DNA of 64,000 bases, taken from Bos javanicus (Eukaryota > Chordata > Mammalia > Artiodactyla > Bovidae). The position numbers and the translations under genes are program-made. The notes beneath the pieces are model-generated. The model was not told the DNA's origin. It made no database searches and saw only the letters and a program-made list of their open reading frames with translations. This document shows, in pieces, positions 22,291-32,335 of this stretch; position 1 is the first letter of the stretch, and every line of letters begins with the position of its first letter. The stretch covers positions 8,972,854 through 9,036,853 of the forward strand of contig NC_083897.1 of NCBI RefSeq assembly GCF_032452875.1, in the 5' to 3' direction.

Positions 22291-22310
22291 AAAAAAAGCA
22301 GAGACATTAC
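22291..22310 (+). repeat. BovB-like patch in L1 tail
   Basis: Between two A runs of the L1 tail lies 'gcagagacattac', preceded by 'tatattaaaaaaa'. The same string occurs in every BovB copy here that spans it ('atattaaaaagcagagacattac', e.g. 13,600-13,620 and 43,997-44,025). It is consistent with a template switch or a chimeric source L1. Confidence 0.6.
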
Positions 22311-22478
22311 AAAAAAAAAAAAAAAACAGTAGCAGGATGTAACTTTGAAAATTGCAAACACAATCCATTTAATGTGCAGTATTATGAATACTCATGATTA
22401 CTTCTTACCTTCCATACTTTAAAGGCAGAATACTGTTATTGTTAAAGGATAGCATTTATTCCCAACTAGAGAATTTCT

Positions 22479-22611
22479 GCTGCTGCTGCTGCTAAGTCAC
22501 TTCAGTCGTGTCCAACTCTGTGCGACCCCATAGACAGCAGCCCACTAGGCTTCCCCGTCCCTGGGATTCTCCAGGCAAGAGTACTGGAGTGGGGTGCCAT
22601 TGCCTTCTCCG
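22479..22611 (-). mobile_element. Bov-A monomer SINE, antisense, with TSD
   Basis: One Bov-A unit in antisense, (GCT)n start, 'aagtcacttcagtcgtgtcc' to 'gtgccattgccttctccg'. Perfect 11-bp TSD AGAGAATTTCT at 22468-22478 and 22612-22622. It has a hybrid structure: tail of the second unit with head of the first. Confidence 0.93.
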
Positions 22612-22622
22612 AGAGAATTTCT

Positions 22623-23530
22623 AGAAATGAACTAATTTCACATTCCAAACTTTTCCTTACCAAAAATAAAATTGTAAAAAGCACAAAGGACAGAGATTCT
22701 TCTCTCATTAAACACACGTTACTTCCACTAAAATTAAAAAAAAAAAAATGAAATGGGAAGGGGAGGAATACAGGAAAGTGAGAAAATTATTATTATTATT
22801 ACTGTATGCAGCTAATTTCTTAACTTTCTACTCATACTTCCAGGTCTTGCTGAATGCAAATATCATGTATTCAGGCTTTGCCACAAAATCACATCAAATC
22901 AAAGCAAAACACTTCATGACAGGAAAGACTATGCTTAACATTTCTTTTTATTCTTTCAAGGTCTTCCCAGAAAAGTGATAATAGAAGATTTCTAAAATAC
23001 TACTCTATTATAGGCTGATTTTGAATTGGATGATATTCTAACAAGTAGAAAACATCGAGTTTCTCTTTCACATGAGTCAACTTTCTTTATCCCCTTTTAG
23101 GTGGACAACTGGGCAGAAAATATCAATCCCCCAAAATCCAAACAATTCAAGATGACTACTTCTGCACGTTTTTACTCTTAAGTCTGTAGGTTGTGATATT
23201 AATAATTGAAAAGAAAAGAAGAATCAAGAATTCATTATGCAAACATTTTTCTTTTTGGACCTTCCTAACCCCCATTTAAGCAGTTTTTGTTTTGCATTTA
23301 ACTGATATAAAATATGTGTACATGATATAATTTTTACGTAATTTCAAATATGCAGCAATACTTAATAGGCAATTTGTACTATAAACAAACTGCCGCCTCT
23401 TGCAGAAGTGCCTGCGGTACAGGATCTGTCTTTCAGGTCCGTCAACAAGCTTGTATTAGTTTAAAAATCAATCAAAGGCAAAAATGGTTATTCAAACACA
23501 AACCACACTGTACCAACAAAATTAACAAAG
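22623..23530. other. Unassigned stretch, no gene
   Basis: No nameable repeat apart from an A run (22,736-22,748) and a TTA run (about 22,790-22,802). ORFs are short (up to 76 aa) and unremarkable. Confidence 0.4.
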
Positions 23531-23539
23531 GTTAAAAAG

Positions 23540-24060
23540 ATATTAAAGCCCAGTGCTAGAGAAAGTCAGCAACGAGACGGGTCTTCTCACCCACTGTTGT
23601 TTGTAATATAAATTCGTCCTATTTTTCTGAAAATTAATTTGAAGCCAGAATAACAAAAATCTTAAAAATGTTCATTCTGTTTGACATATTATTTTATTGC
23701 TGGAAGCTCTCCTAGGGAGATAATCTGAAATGTAGGCAACGATTCATCCAAAAAAAAAAGCAGTCAGTGTAGAACATTGAAAAATTGGAGGCACCCTAAA
23801 TATCCAGCATCAGGGGAATATTTAAGTGAATTATACAATTTGATGGAGCCATTAAAATGATTACCAAAAAGTTGTTTACTGGTATTATAACTTGCATGTG
23901 ACTAGTGTTAAACAAGATATTATATAAATAATATGATATACGTTAAAATAAAAAAATGAAAAACCTGTAAGACAATAAGCCAGAATGTTGACAGTTGTTC
24001 CTTCTGGGTTGTGGGAAAAGTTTTCCCCCTTCCACTTTTAATATTTTCTGTATTTTTGAA
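23540..24060 (+). mobile_element. Old L1 (L1ME-type) 3' fragment
   Basis: Sense L1M landmarks: 'gaaaaattggaggcacccta', 'gcatcaggggaatatttaag', 'tgatggagccattaaaatga' and 'tgttgacagttgttccttct'. These correspond to the ORF2 end and 3' UTR of old L1s. Confidence 0.6.
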
Positions 24061-25716
24061 ATTCACTGCTCTGTGCTTTCTAAATTTTCTAATGATCATC
24101 TATTTCCTCAAAAATCAGAAGAGAAGAAAGATTTTTTAAGTCATCTGACATCAAAACTTTGGACTGTGCTTTATTGACAAGACCAGTATTTGGGAAGGTC
24201 ACACTTCTGTACACTGAAACATCCCTTGGTTGTTTCTTCCATTAGTGATGTTTCAAATAGTGAAATTGCGTCACTTCTCTCCAAATTGCAGATTCTCTAC
24301 AAGAGCAAAGCAAGGCAAGAAGAGAGAATTTGCTAAAATTTTAGGTGGGTTTTCTGATTTTTATCAAGCCCACCTGGATGACTTTTACTTTTCTAGCTGA
24401 GTGGTTTGCAGGGAGTCGTTATGGTAGTATAAATACTGCCCGTACTGCCCAAGCTGCCCCGTGCAACAAAGGGGCCTCTCACAGTAAGCCTGGGAGGGAA
24501 TGAAAATTTGATTATGTTGCAGTGAAGTGGATCTGAGGAATTCTCGTGTAAAAATTGTGCATGGGAGCCCCCGATAAAACTTCGATCTTTGGCTCAGATC
24601 CAAAGTCTGTGACCTTCCCAACAGCCAAGGTTCACATTATTATTTTTTTATATGAAGGAAACCCTGACTATGGGATTTACACTAAAGTCAATAAAACTAT
24701 CTCCTGCTTCTGAAAAAAAGTGTCAATCAGATAAGCAGCATGTGTATGCCCTTATTATTCCGACAAGACCCTGGTTATAATGCCAAGTCAGAGGCTATTA
24801 TACAGCTTCACTGCACTAAAAAAAAAGTGCAATTTAAAATATTTTTGGCCTGATTTAGCTAGTCACAGATTTTCCCCTTTAGGAAAAGTTAATACAGTGA
24901 ACACAGACTTAAAGGAATAGGCAAAAATAGGTAAATTATTATTCACCCACTCAATCCTTTTCTTTATATGTATATATATTTCAGAAGAAGGTGACTCTTA
25001 AAACAGAAGGGATCCCAGTGCTAGTCAGATGATATAAATAAAGCAGGAAACTAAAAACTTTGGATAAAACATTAGGAGTCATGGTCAATTTCAGAGCAAT
25101 CAGAATGGAAGGTGACAGATCTCAGAAATTTGAAAGTAAATCTAATCAGTTTAAAAACAGGCTTTGATTAACAACCATTGACACACATTTTCCAACGATA
25201 TTTTCATTTCAAACAGTGAGTTATCTTACTCTTGGGTTATTTTTCTGGAATACTATGGTCCTTCTGCTCTGATATTAAAATCTAAGTATTTAATAATGGC
25301 TAAAGGATACATTAGAATATCATTCTTTTGAAATACATTGCTCATGATTCTCAGATTTGTTACAGTCAAGCATGGAATATGAGTGGTGCCTGCTATATGC
25401 TGTACTCCTAGTATACTCACTATCGAATTGTTTTAGCCACAACTAAATAAGACATAAATTTAATTTCTGGCAAGCATTTGCAATGTATGAGTCAAGGACT
25501 GTCTCAGAAGAGAATTTGATGTACTTTCCACCTGCCCTTTTATCAACATTAAACAAACAGTATGTTTTACTACAACTCACTTCTGACATTTATCGGTTGC
25601 TTTTATTTGTTTTTCTGCCAACCTCAGCCTTGTCAGTGGGACTTCAGCATGACAGCAACGGCAGCCATGCCAATTTGACCCTTTTCCAATAAACTGTTCT
25701 TTTTAGCACAGTACGT
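24061..25716. other. Unassigned repeat-free stretch
   Basis: About 1.6 kb without recognisable repeats. The part at 24,380-24,640 is locally richer in G+C and carries a 78-aa minus-strand ORF without family resemblance. No start context, splice pattern or conserved motif supports a gene. Confidence 0.4.
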
Positions 25717-25790
25717 ATTTGATTAGACAAAAGAAATGTAAAGAATGATTATCATACATGGTGAAGACTATACCCATTCTACATGTACAC
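25717..25790 (+). repeat. 74-bp direct repeat, copy 1
   Basis: First copy of a 74-bp unit beginning 'atttgattagacaaaag' and ending 'ccattctacatgtacac'. Copy 2 at 26045-26118 has the same length and differs mainly in the middle. Confidence 0.88.
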
Positions 25791-25798
25791 ATTTGATT

Positions 25799-26040
25799 GG
25801 GCTTCTGAGGTGGTGCTAGTGGTAAAGAATCCACTTGCCAATGCAGGAGACACAAGAGACACAGGTTCAATCCCTGGGTTGGGAAGATCCCTTGGAGAAG
25901 GGAATGGCAACCCACTCCAGTAAAATTTCACCAATAAAGTATTCTCGCCAATAAAATTACATGAGCAGAGGAGCCTGGCAGGCTACAGTCCATGGAGTTG
26001 CAAAAAGTCGGACACAACTGAGCGATTGAGTACACAGCAC
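25799..26040 (+). mobile_element. Bov-tA SINE inserted at a tandem-repeat junction
   Basis: Bov-tA with tRNA head ('gctagtggtaaagaatcc', B box 'ggttcaatccctgggttgg') and body carrying a 19-bp extra segment at about 25,922-25,940 inside the usual 'ccagtattcttgcc' region. Perfect 12-bp TSD ACACATTTGATT at 25787-25798 and 26041-26052. The TSD straddles the junction of two tandem 74-bp units, so the duplication predates the SINE. Confidence 0.9.
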
Positions 26041-26044
26041 ACAC

Positions 26045-26118
26045 ATTTGATTAGACAAAAGAAATGTAAAGAATGGTTATCATAGAGGGCAAGGAACTAA
26101 CCCATTCTACATGTACCC
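26045..26118 (+). repeat. 74-bp direct repeat, copy 2
   Basis: Second copy of the 74-bp unit ('atttgattagacaaaag' to 'ccattctacatgtaccc'), its first bases lying in the SINE's 3' TSD. Confidence 0.88.
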
Positions 26119-26849
26119 ATCCCTCTTCTTACTGAACCAAAAGAGATTCCCAACTAACAGAAAGAAAGAAAGGAAAAAGAAACTACAGAATGTAAGTTCT
26201 TTGATGACATGAAACACATGATATTTATATGTTGTTTGGAAACACTATTGATGATTAGAGTATATTCCCAGGGCTTGAATTAATAACCAGTGATAGAACT
26301 CCATTTTTCCATGAATTATTAGGAAAGTAGTAGATGGGAAATTTTTGTCCTGAAGATTCTACCCACACTCTTCCCACACACATATGTACAAATCCTCTGA
26401 AAAAATGGCTTCAAGGAAGTCTCCCCTCTTTTATTTAGCAAGGCACTATGCAGCTTGTCATCCTGGGCTAACAGCCAGAAGAAGATTATGGCAAAAATAA
26501 TCACCTTTGCAACATTAAGGAAAACACGAAACTGGCACTATGATTCAGGGGCTTATTTCTTTCATTCTAAATATGATGCCACGTTTTTGTATTTTATTTG
26601 GGAAGTGGTTTTCTGCAAGATGTATCTGAAAAACAAGAGCTGTTTTCTTTTCAACAAATAGCTAGAAGTGCTGAGAGATTTCCTGTTAAAACTGTGTAAG
26701 GCATTCCACTACTTAAAAGGGAATTTAGTGTTGATGAAAGATGCCAGTTTGACAGCCATGGAAAATGAAGGAAGCATTCTTTATTCCCAGGGCACACTAT
26801 CTCAAAACAAAGAATCATCTCTTATGGTTAGGAGGGTCATACCTTATTG
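26119..26849. other. Unassigned stretch, no gene
   Basis: No nameable repeat. ORFs of 61-120 aa on both strands overlap one another and look like chance. Confidence 0.4.
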
Positions 26850-26965
26850 TTTAATATTCATTGAGAGTATACACGTGCTAGATGATGGAAAGATACACAG
26901 GAGACACCCTCTGTGTCCTCTAAGACAGTATAGTCTTCAAACCAGCATCTCTCGAGTCTCACGGG
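26850..26965 (-). mobile_element. L2 fragment, antisense
   Basis: Reversed L2 3' end: 'tattcattgagagtatacac', 'gtgctagatgatggaaagat' and 'ccctctgtgtcctctaagac'. Confidence 0.5.
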
Positions 26966-28084
26966 CATTGTATACAAGACCTGTGGCCTCTACTTTAAAA
27001 AGGTCCAAGGCAACAGAAGCTAGTGGGTGAGAGATCCAAAGGGAGGGTGGGCATTGCTCAGTTTGGACATCTTTACTATTTCCTGTAAGTGTTCACACTG
27101 GGTAATGAAAGTTTAGGACTTTCTGGGCTCATAATTGGGTGGTAGCTGGTAACATAGTTTATTAGTTTTGACATGTGAGTAATATTCACCACAAACTACC
27201 TCTACCTAACCTCCCCATAAAACAAAAACAAAACTAAAACATTTCTTCTTAAATACTTATTCCTCATGTTTCTTCAAATAACACATAAAACTTGGAAAAA
27301 ATCATTTGGCCCCAGTACCTCAAACACAGTAAGCATCCATGGCACCAGGTATCTCAAGTTAGGTGATAAGTGGTCCAGACTGGTTAAGTAGGGAGGGAAT
27401 CTTTGAGTATACGTATTAAATGGAAATTTGTAGAGAGAGATATCTGGGGTTTTGACATGGACAACTGAGGCTGGGTGACATAACACACTTTCTCTGCCTG
27501 GCTCCAGGAGGCTATATGTTAGTAAGGGCTGCTGACAAAAACTGAAGATCAGCAGTCATGAAGGATTGAGAATAAGTAAGTGTAGCTGCTTCAGGGACCA
27601 GGTGACCAAAATGGACATAAAATAGGGGAAAGAGACAGTCTGCTCATTTCTGTATGGAATATAGTACAACTCTGGCAACAGAGCAAGGGCTAAGAAGTAG
27701 TGGTAGAGTTTGGTCCATTGAATGGGTGGGTAGTGTGGGGAGTCCTGAAGGGGACACAGTCTATGTAAAGAGTGCAGCATTAGTTGTGGCAAAGGCAATA
27801 GAAAGGCCAGAGCAGAAAACCATGAAATGACTGGCCTTGAGCATGAGGGGTACTGGGTAATTCCAGAAACATTTAGAAAGACAAAAGTAGCGAGAAGCTG
27901 TGAACCTGCAAATTGCAGGGAAAACCTGTGAGTGTTTATTGAGAAATCTGAGTACTAATGTTCATGTGACCTCATTTGTTCCCGAAGAGATGAAGGCCTA
28001 TGGTCTTTGGATAACGAAAAAATTGAAGGCATTTTCTAAACAGGCTCTTGAGCTTATCCACAACCAATCCCACCTTTTATTTTT
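26966..28084. other. Unassigned stretch, no gene
   Basis: G/A-rich sequence at 27,280-27,900 could be an old LTR or L2 body, but I cannot name it. No gene seen. Confidence 0.35.
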
Positions 28085-28460
28085 TTTTAATTTTATTTTA
28101 TTTTTAAACTTTACAATATTGTATTAGTTTTGCCAAATATCGAAATGAATCCACTGCAGGTATACCCGCATTCCCCATCCTGAACCCTCCTCCCTCCTCC
28201 CTCCCCTACCCTCCCTCTGGGTCGTCCCAGTGCACCAGCCCCAAGCATCCAGTACCGTGCATCGAACCTGGACTGGCGACTCATTTCATACATGATATTA
28301 TACATGTTTCAATGCTATTCTCCCAAATCTCTCCACCCTCTCTCTCTCCCACAGAGTCCATAAGACTGATCTATACATCGGTGTCTCTTTTGCTGTCTCG
28401 TACACAGGGTTATTGTTACCATCTTTCTAAATTCCATATATGTGTTAGTATACTGTATTG
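28085..28460 (-). mobile_element. Young bovine-type L1 3' end, antisense
   Basis: Antisense L1 3' UTR: T-rich tail, 'acaatattgtattagttttg', 'ccagccccaagcatccag', 'catttcatacatgatattat' and 'ttctaaattccatatatgtg'. It ends at 'gtatactgtattgg', 5'-truncated in the 3' UTR. The 61-64 aa ORFs here are L1 3' UTR. Confidence 0.93.
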
Positions 28461-28570
28461 GTTTATACACACAAGACTGGCTACTAAGTTACGATACTGA
28501 ACTCTATAACCCTCTCAAGAGGACTAAAGAACATCACATCCAGTCAAAAGACACTAGAATTCCATACTGG

Positions 28571-28603
28571 TTTTGTTTGTGTTTCAATTTTGTTTGTGTT
28601 TCA
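28571..28603 (+). repeat. 17-bp tandem duplication beside a SINE
   Basis: TTTTGTTTGTGTTTCA occurs at 28571-28586 and again at 28588-28603, immediately 5' of the Bov-tA. The two 16-bp copies are identical and separated by one A. Confidence 0.9.
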
Positions 28604-28802
28604 GCTTCCCAGATCACTCTACTGGTAAAGAATCCACCTGCCAATGCAGGAGATGTGGGTTTGATCTCTGGTCAGGAAGATCTCCTGGACAAGGAAATAG
28701 TTACCAACTCCAATTGTCTTGCCTGGGAAATCCCATGGACAGAGGACCCTGGCAGGCTACTGTCCATGGGGTTGCAAAGAGTCGGACACAGCTGAGCGAC
28801 TG
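28604..28802 (+). mobile_element. Bov-tA SINE
   Basis: Sense Bov-tA: 'gcttcccagatcactctac', 'gggtttgatctctggtcagg', body to 'cacagctgagcgactgg'. Both a 117-aa and a 109-aa ORF run through it and are SINE sequence. Confidence 0.92.
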
Positions 28803-28808
28803 GACAAA

Positions 28809-30239
28809 CATGTTCCAAGTTTTCAGCTGTTCTCGTCTAGAGCTCCAGGGAATAATAGCCTGTGAGCATTCAGCAAGGGGAAAGTTCATAGTTGTCTTTT
28901 AGTGAAGGATAATTTTTGAAAATCTGTATGTCCCTCTTCCCAATATAACATTTTCATAACTTCATGCTCTGTCTCTGGAGATTGTTTCTTTAGTTTTCAT
29001 AATCCCTTGCAGTCACCTCTCTTCCCTTATATTTCTTCTTAGGGCCTGAACTGAGAGCTTCCCTAGACAGTTTCTCTTTCCTAATCTCTCACTCAAAAGT
29101 TCTAAACAAAAACCTAGAGCATCCGGAAGTTCCAACTGATTTAAGGCAGCTCGTTGTACTAGTATCCCACAGGCTGTGCTGAATACTGAAGTGTATATGT
29201 GGGTGATGAGAAATGGTACTCAATGACTCTTGCAAATTTGGAAGCTGCTTCTTTCTCATTATCATATTTTATTCATCAGCGACCAGAAGGCTGAGACTTT
29301 AACGAACTTTCTACCAACAAAAATGTGTTCTATAAGGAACTTCACTTCTGTTTATCCAACAGTCCAGAGAAAAAGCAAGTTTATGGTCTGTTGAGGCATG
29401 ATGAAGAAGAACTCTGGAATGTCCTTTAAAACAGAGTAGCATTTCAAGGATTCTAAACCTTGGAAATACTTTAATATAGGATCTTTTTTAAAACAATGAT
29501 ACCCCAAATTCCCATTCTGAGAACTAAGAATGCAACATGTTAGCATCAAGCTTCAAATGGAGTGGTATTTATTGCCTTATGAAAATTGTACCCTCTGTGA
29601 AGTCACCTAAGCATTGCATAGGGGAAGAAAAGGAAAACATTAAAATAGGTCAAGATATGGCAGCAGTCAATAACTTTCCAACCTCCCCAAATATATGTTT
29701 GTCTCAGAGAAATATTTCACTGACTAGCACTTTGTCACACGGCTCACTTCTCATTACCATTTCAAATGCACTTTCTGTGCTCTGAGGTACCTCTTTGCTG
29801 CCCTAGGGTTTTGCCAAGACACTAAAAAGTTTAGTTGCCATGCATAATATACAACACAAGTTACTAGTATGAATTTTTAACAGTGTTTTGCTTTATCACA
29901 TTCCAGAGCCCCTGGAGATCCTTGGGGAGTTGGGGGGGGGGCTTCTTTACTTATCTCTCCCCCTTCCTTTTTTTTTTTTTAAAACGTGACCCTTGCTATT
30001 GCCCTGGGCATATAGTCATAATAAAAAAACTTAAACAAAATTAGAACAAATGAAAACATATGCATCTTAAGGCAATTGTCAAAACAGAAATAAATGCCTA
30101 GATGAAGAATTTAGCACAGGCAACTTGAGAGGAATAAATATTATTAAGGGAGTTAAAATTATACCTGAATAGAACAGTACCGTATAATGTTCAAAATAGT
30201 GTCTGGTCCTTAGCCAGCAAAACATTCTAGTTAGTGTGA
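28809..30239. other. Unassigned stretch, no gene
   Basis: About 1.4 kb with no nameable repeat. It includes a G run (29,931-29,940) and a T run (about 29,968-29,981). The ORF at 29,537-29,785 (82 aa) lacks family features. Confidence 0.4.
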
Positions 30240-30490
30240 TGAGAGAGTAAGAGCCTGGCTTGGAAGTCAGATTGCCACTGCCTATGTTTGAACACAGGCT
30301 CTGCCGTTTACCAGCTGTGTGTCCTTGGACAAACTACTGAAGTTCTCTGGCTTTGGTTTCCTCTTTGGCAAAATAGGAATCATAATAGGATCTATCTCAT
30401 TTAAGGATTAGAGGAGTTCATATACACAAAACACTTAAAATGGTGTTTGGCAGGTAGTAAGCATGCAATAAACACATGAGGTGTTATTAT
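30240..30490 (+). mobile_element. MIR SINE, nearly full length
   Basis: Sense MIR: 'agagtaagagcctggcttgg', B box 'tttgaacacaggctctgcc', core 'cagctgtgtgtccttggac', 'ttggcaaaataggaatcata' and 3' 'gtgtttggcaggtagtaagc'. Confidence 0.88.
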
Positions 30491-30685
30491 TGGCACCATT
30501 AAATGTAACAGGAAAAAGGGTTTTGGTGACATGACTTTTGGCCATCAAAGCACATCTTTTATGGAAATAGCAAGAAATAAAAGTAGCTGAAAGAAAATTC
30601 AATAGAAATATTACATCCTGCACTGATAGGTGGAAATCACCAAATAACTGAAAGCTAAAATTAGGTACATATTATAGGTGAAATT

Positions 30686-30969
30686 CGGAAAAGGCAATGG
30701 CACCCCACTCCAGTACTCTTGCCTGGAAAATCCCATGGATGGAGGAGCCTGTTAGGTTGCAATCCATGGGGTCGCTAAGAGTCGGACACGACTGAGCGAC
30801 TTCACTTTCACTTTTCACTTTCATGCGTTGGAGAAGGAAATGGCAGCCCACTCCAGTGTTCTTGCCTGGAGAATCCCAGGGACGGGGGAGCCTGGTGGGC
30901 TGCCGTCTATGGGGTCACACAGAGTCGGACACGACTGAAGTGACTTAGCATAGCTTGGCATAGCATAGC
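30686..30969 (+). mobile_element. Bov-A2 SINE with unusual GCATA tail and TSD
   Basis: Complete dimeric Bov-A2. Instead of the usual GCA repeat, the tail after GAAGTGACTTAG is a pentamer-like run (catagc, ttggcatagcatagcata). Perfect 12-bp TSD ATAGGTGAAATT at 30674-30685 and 30970-30981. Confidence 0.95.
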
Positions 30970-30981
30970 ATAGGTGAAATT

Positions 30982-31689
30982 GGTATAGAGAAAGATGAAC
31001 TTCTAAGCATAAGCTGAATTAGCTCAAGAGATTTTTACCAACCCTTTCAATGCTCGATCTATGAGTGGTTAGAAAATGATCCATCTAAGTCTGGAGAAGT
31101 ATTTCATGGAAAATCACCACCTTAGTTTCCAAAAAGTCTCTTCCCAGGAGATGCTGAGTTGGGTGAACCACAGGTAGCCTTCGTGTAGAGATGCTTATGT
31201 GCTCTGTGGGTTCTCGGAGTTGTAAGTTTGGCAATTGAACTAGATGGACTCCACAGTTCATTTTGACTTTAGAATTCTATGATTCTATGACACACACTAT
31301 TTCTCCTATTTTTATTAAATAACTTGTACACTTAAAACTGTCCATTAGCTTTCTGTTAAAACCTACGAAGTATAAGTCATGACCTTGATGTCCCATCTGT
31401 CTTGCTTACCTTTTCTTTTTATCCCCAGTTCTCTACCATATAGTCACCAGCCACTGTTCCTATTTTTAAGTCATATCCACAAATATAAGTGTACAAATAG
31501 GATTGTGTACTTTTTCTTTCCTTATTGACAAATGACCATTTATAACACTCTTCAACTTCTCAGGGACTTTGCTTGCCATTGATAATTTCATCTGAAGAGA
31601 AAATTTGGGAGTCATTGTAGACTATGTTCTTGGTTTCATCCTCTATGTATGACTGGTTACCAAGTTCTGTAGATCATGCCATTCAAATA
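30982..31689. other. Unassigned stretch, no gene
   Basis: No nameable repeat; possible L1M remnants near 31,470-31,560. No coding signal. Confidence 0.35.
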
Positions 31690-31865
31690 GTAAAATAATA
31701 TTAACTATTAATTGAAAGCTCACACCAGGCACCATGCCACATCACTGCAGGCTCAAAGAAGTCAATAACTTTCCCAAAGCCACAGAGATAGTAAATGATA
31801 ATTGCTGGAATTAATAGTTGTTTCTGATGGGCTCCAAAGCCCATGCTCACACCATGCTGCCTATT
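31690..31865 (-). mobile_element. MIR SINE, antisense
   Basis: Reversed MIR: 'gaaagctcacaccaggcacc', 'aactttcccaaagccacaga' and head 'aaagcccatgctcacacc'. Confidence 0.65.
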
Positions 31866-31889
31866 CCGTCACCTTATTTCATCTTCCAC

Positions 31890-32335
31890 AGTGTTAGTCC
31901 AAACCTGTATTTCTCATTTGGATCAATGGAAAAATCTCTTAATTGACTTCCTTGTCTCCAGATTTAACCATCCCGTGCACTCAGTCTCTATTTCAGTCTG
32001 CTGCTGGACTTAGCTTTCTGAAATGCAAATGCCATCATGTCACTTGCATGCTCCTCATTGACTTTAGAATGAAGTCCAAATTCCACAGATGACAAAGAAG
32101 GAAGGCCCTTGGTAAGGTGGTACTTGACCATCTCTCGTCTCAACTCCCCCACAAGTACCTTTTGTTTTGGGTGAATGAAGCTGGCCTTAGTTTCTCCAAT
32201 AATCTCATGCTCCCATGCCTCTGGGTTTTTGCACTTGTGATTCCCAAGGCCTGGAAAGGTCAACCCCATTTCATGACCTAGACTTCTGTCTGTCCTTGAA
32301 GTCTCCTCAGCACATAGGAGGTGTTCAGTAAATAT
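31890..32335 (+). mobile_element. L2 LINE, C-terminal ORF and 3' end
   Basis: Sense L2 with 'gaaatgcaaatgccatcatg', 'gaatgaagtccaaattcc', 'tgcctctgggtttttgcac', 'attcccaaggcctggaaagg' and terminal 'ggtgttcagtaaatatc'. The 93-aa minus-strand ORF at 31,988-32,269 is the L2 complement, not a gene. Confidence 0.85.

Larger units (their letters stand above)
21491..22325 (+). mobile_element. Young bovine-type L1, 5'-truncated, with SINE inside
   Basis: L1 3' end starting at 'agaattgaaagagacacgtg' (end of ORF2), with 'acacaatggagtattactca', 'ggaatttagaaagatggta' and the terminal 'cctccaattaaaataaat', then a tail containing a non-L1 patch. TSD of 15 bp with two mismatches: 21463-21477 and 22326-22340 (ACARTAGCAGGMTGT); 13 bp at 21478-21490 between the TSD and the L1 match is unexplained. 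The C-terminal ORF2 segment is open only briefly before the inserted SINE. Confidence 0.93.

Noticed and set aside
25717..26118. A target-site duplication of about 80 bp
   Set aside because: A shorter perfect 12-bp TSD directly abuts the SINE and spans the junction of two 74-bp units, so an earlier tandem duplication explains the long repeat.
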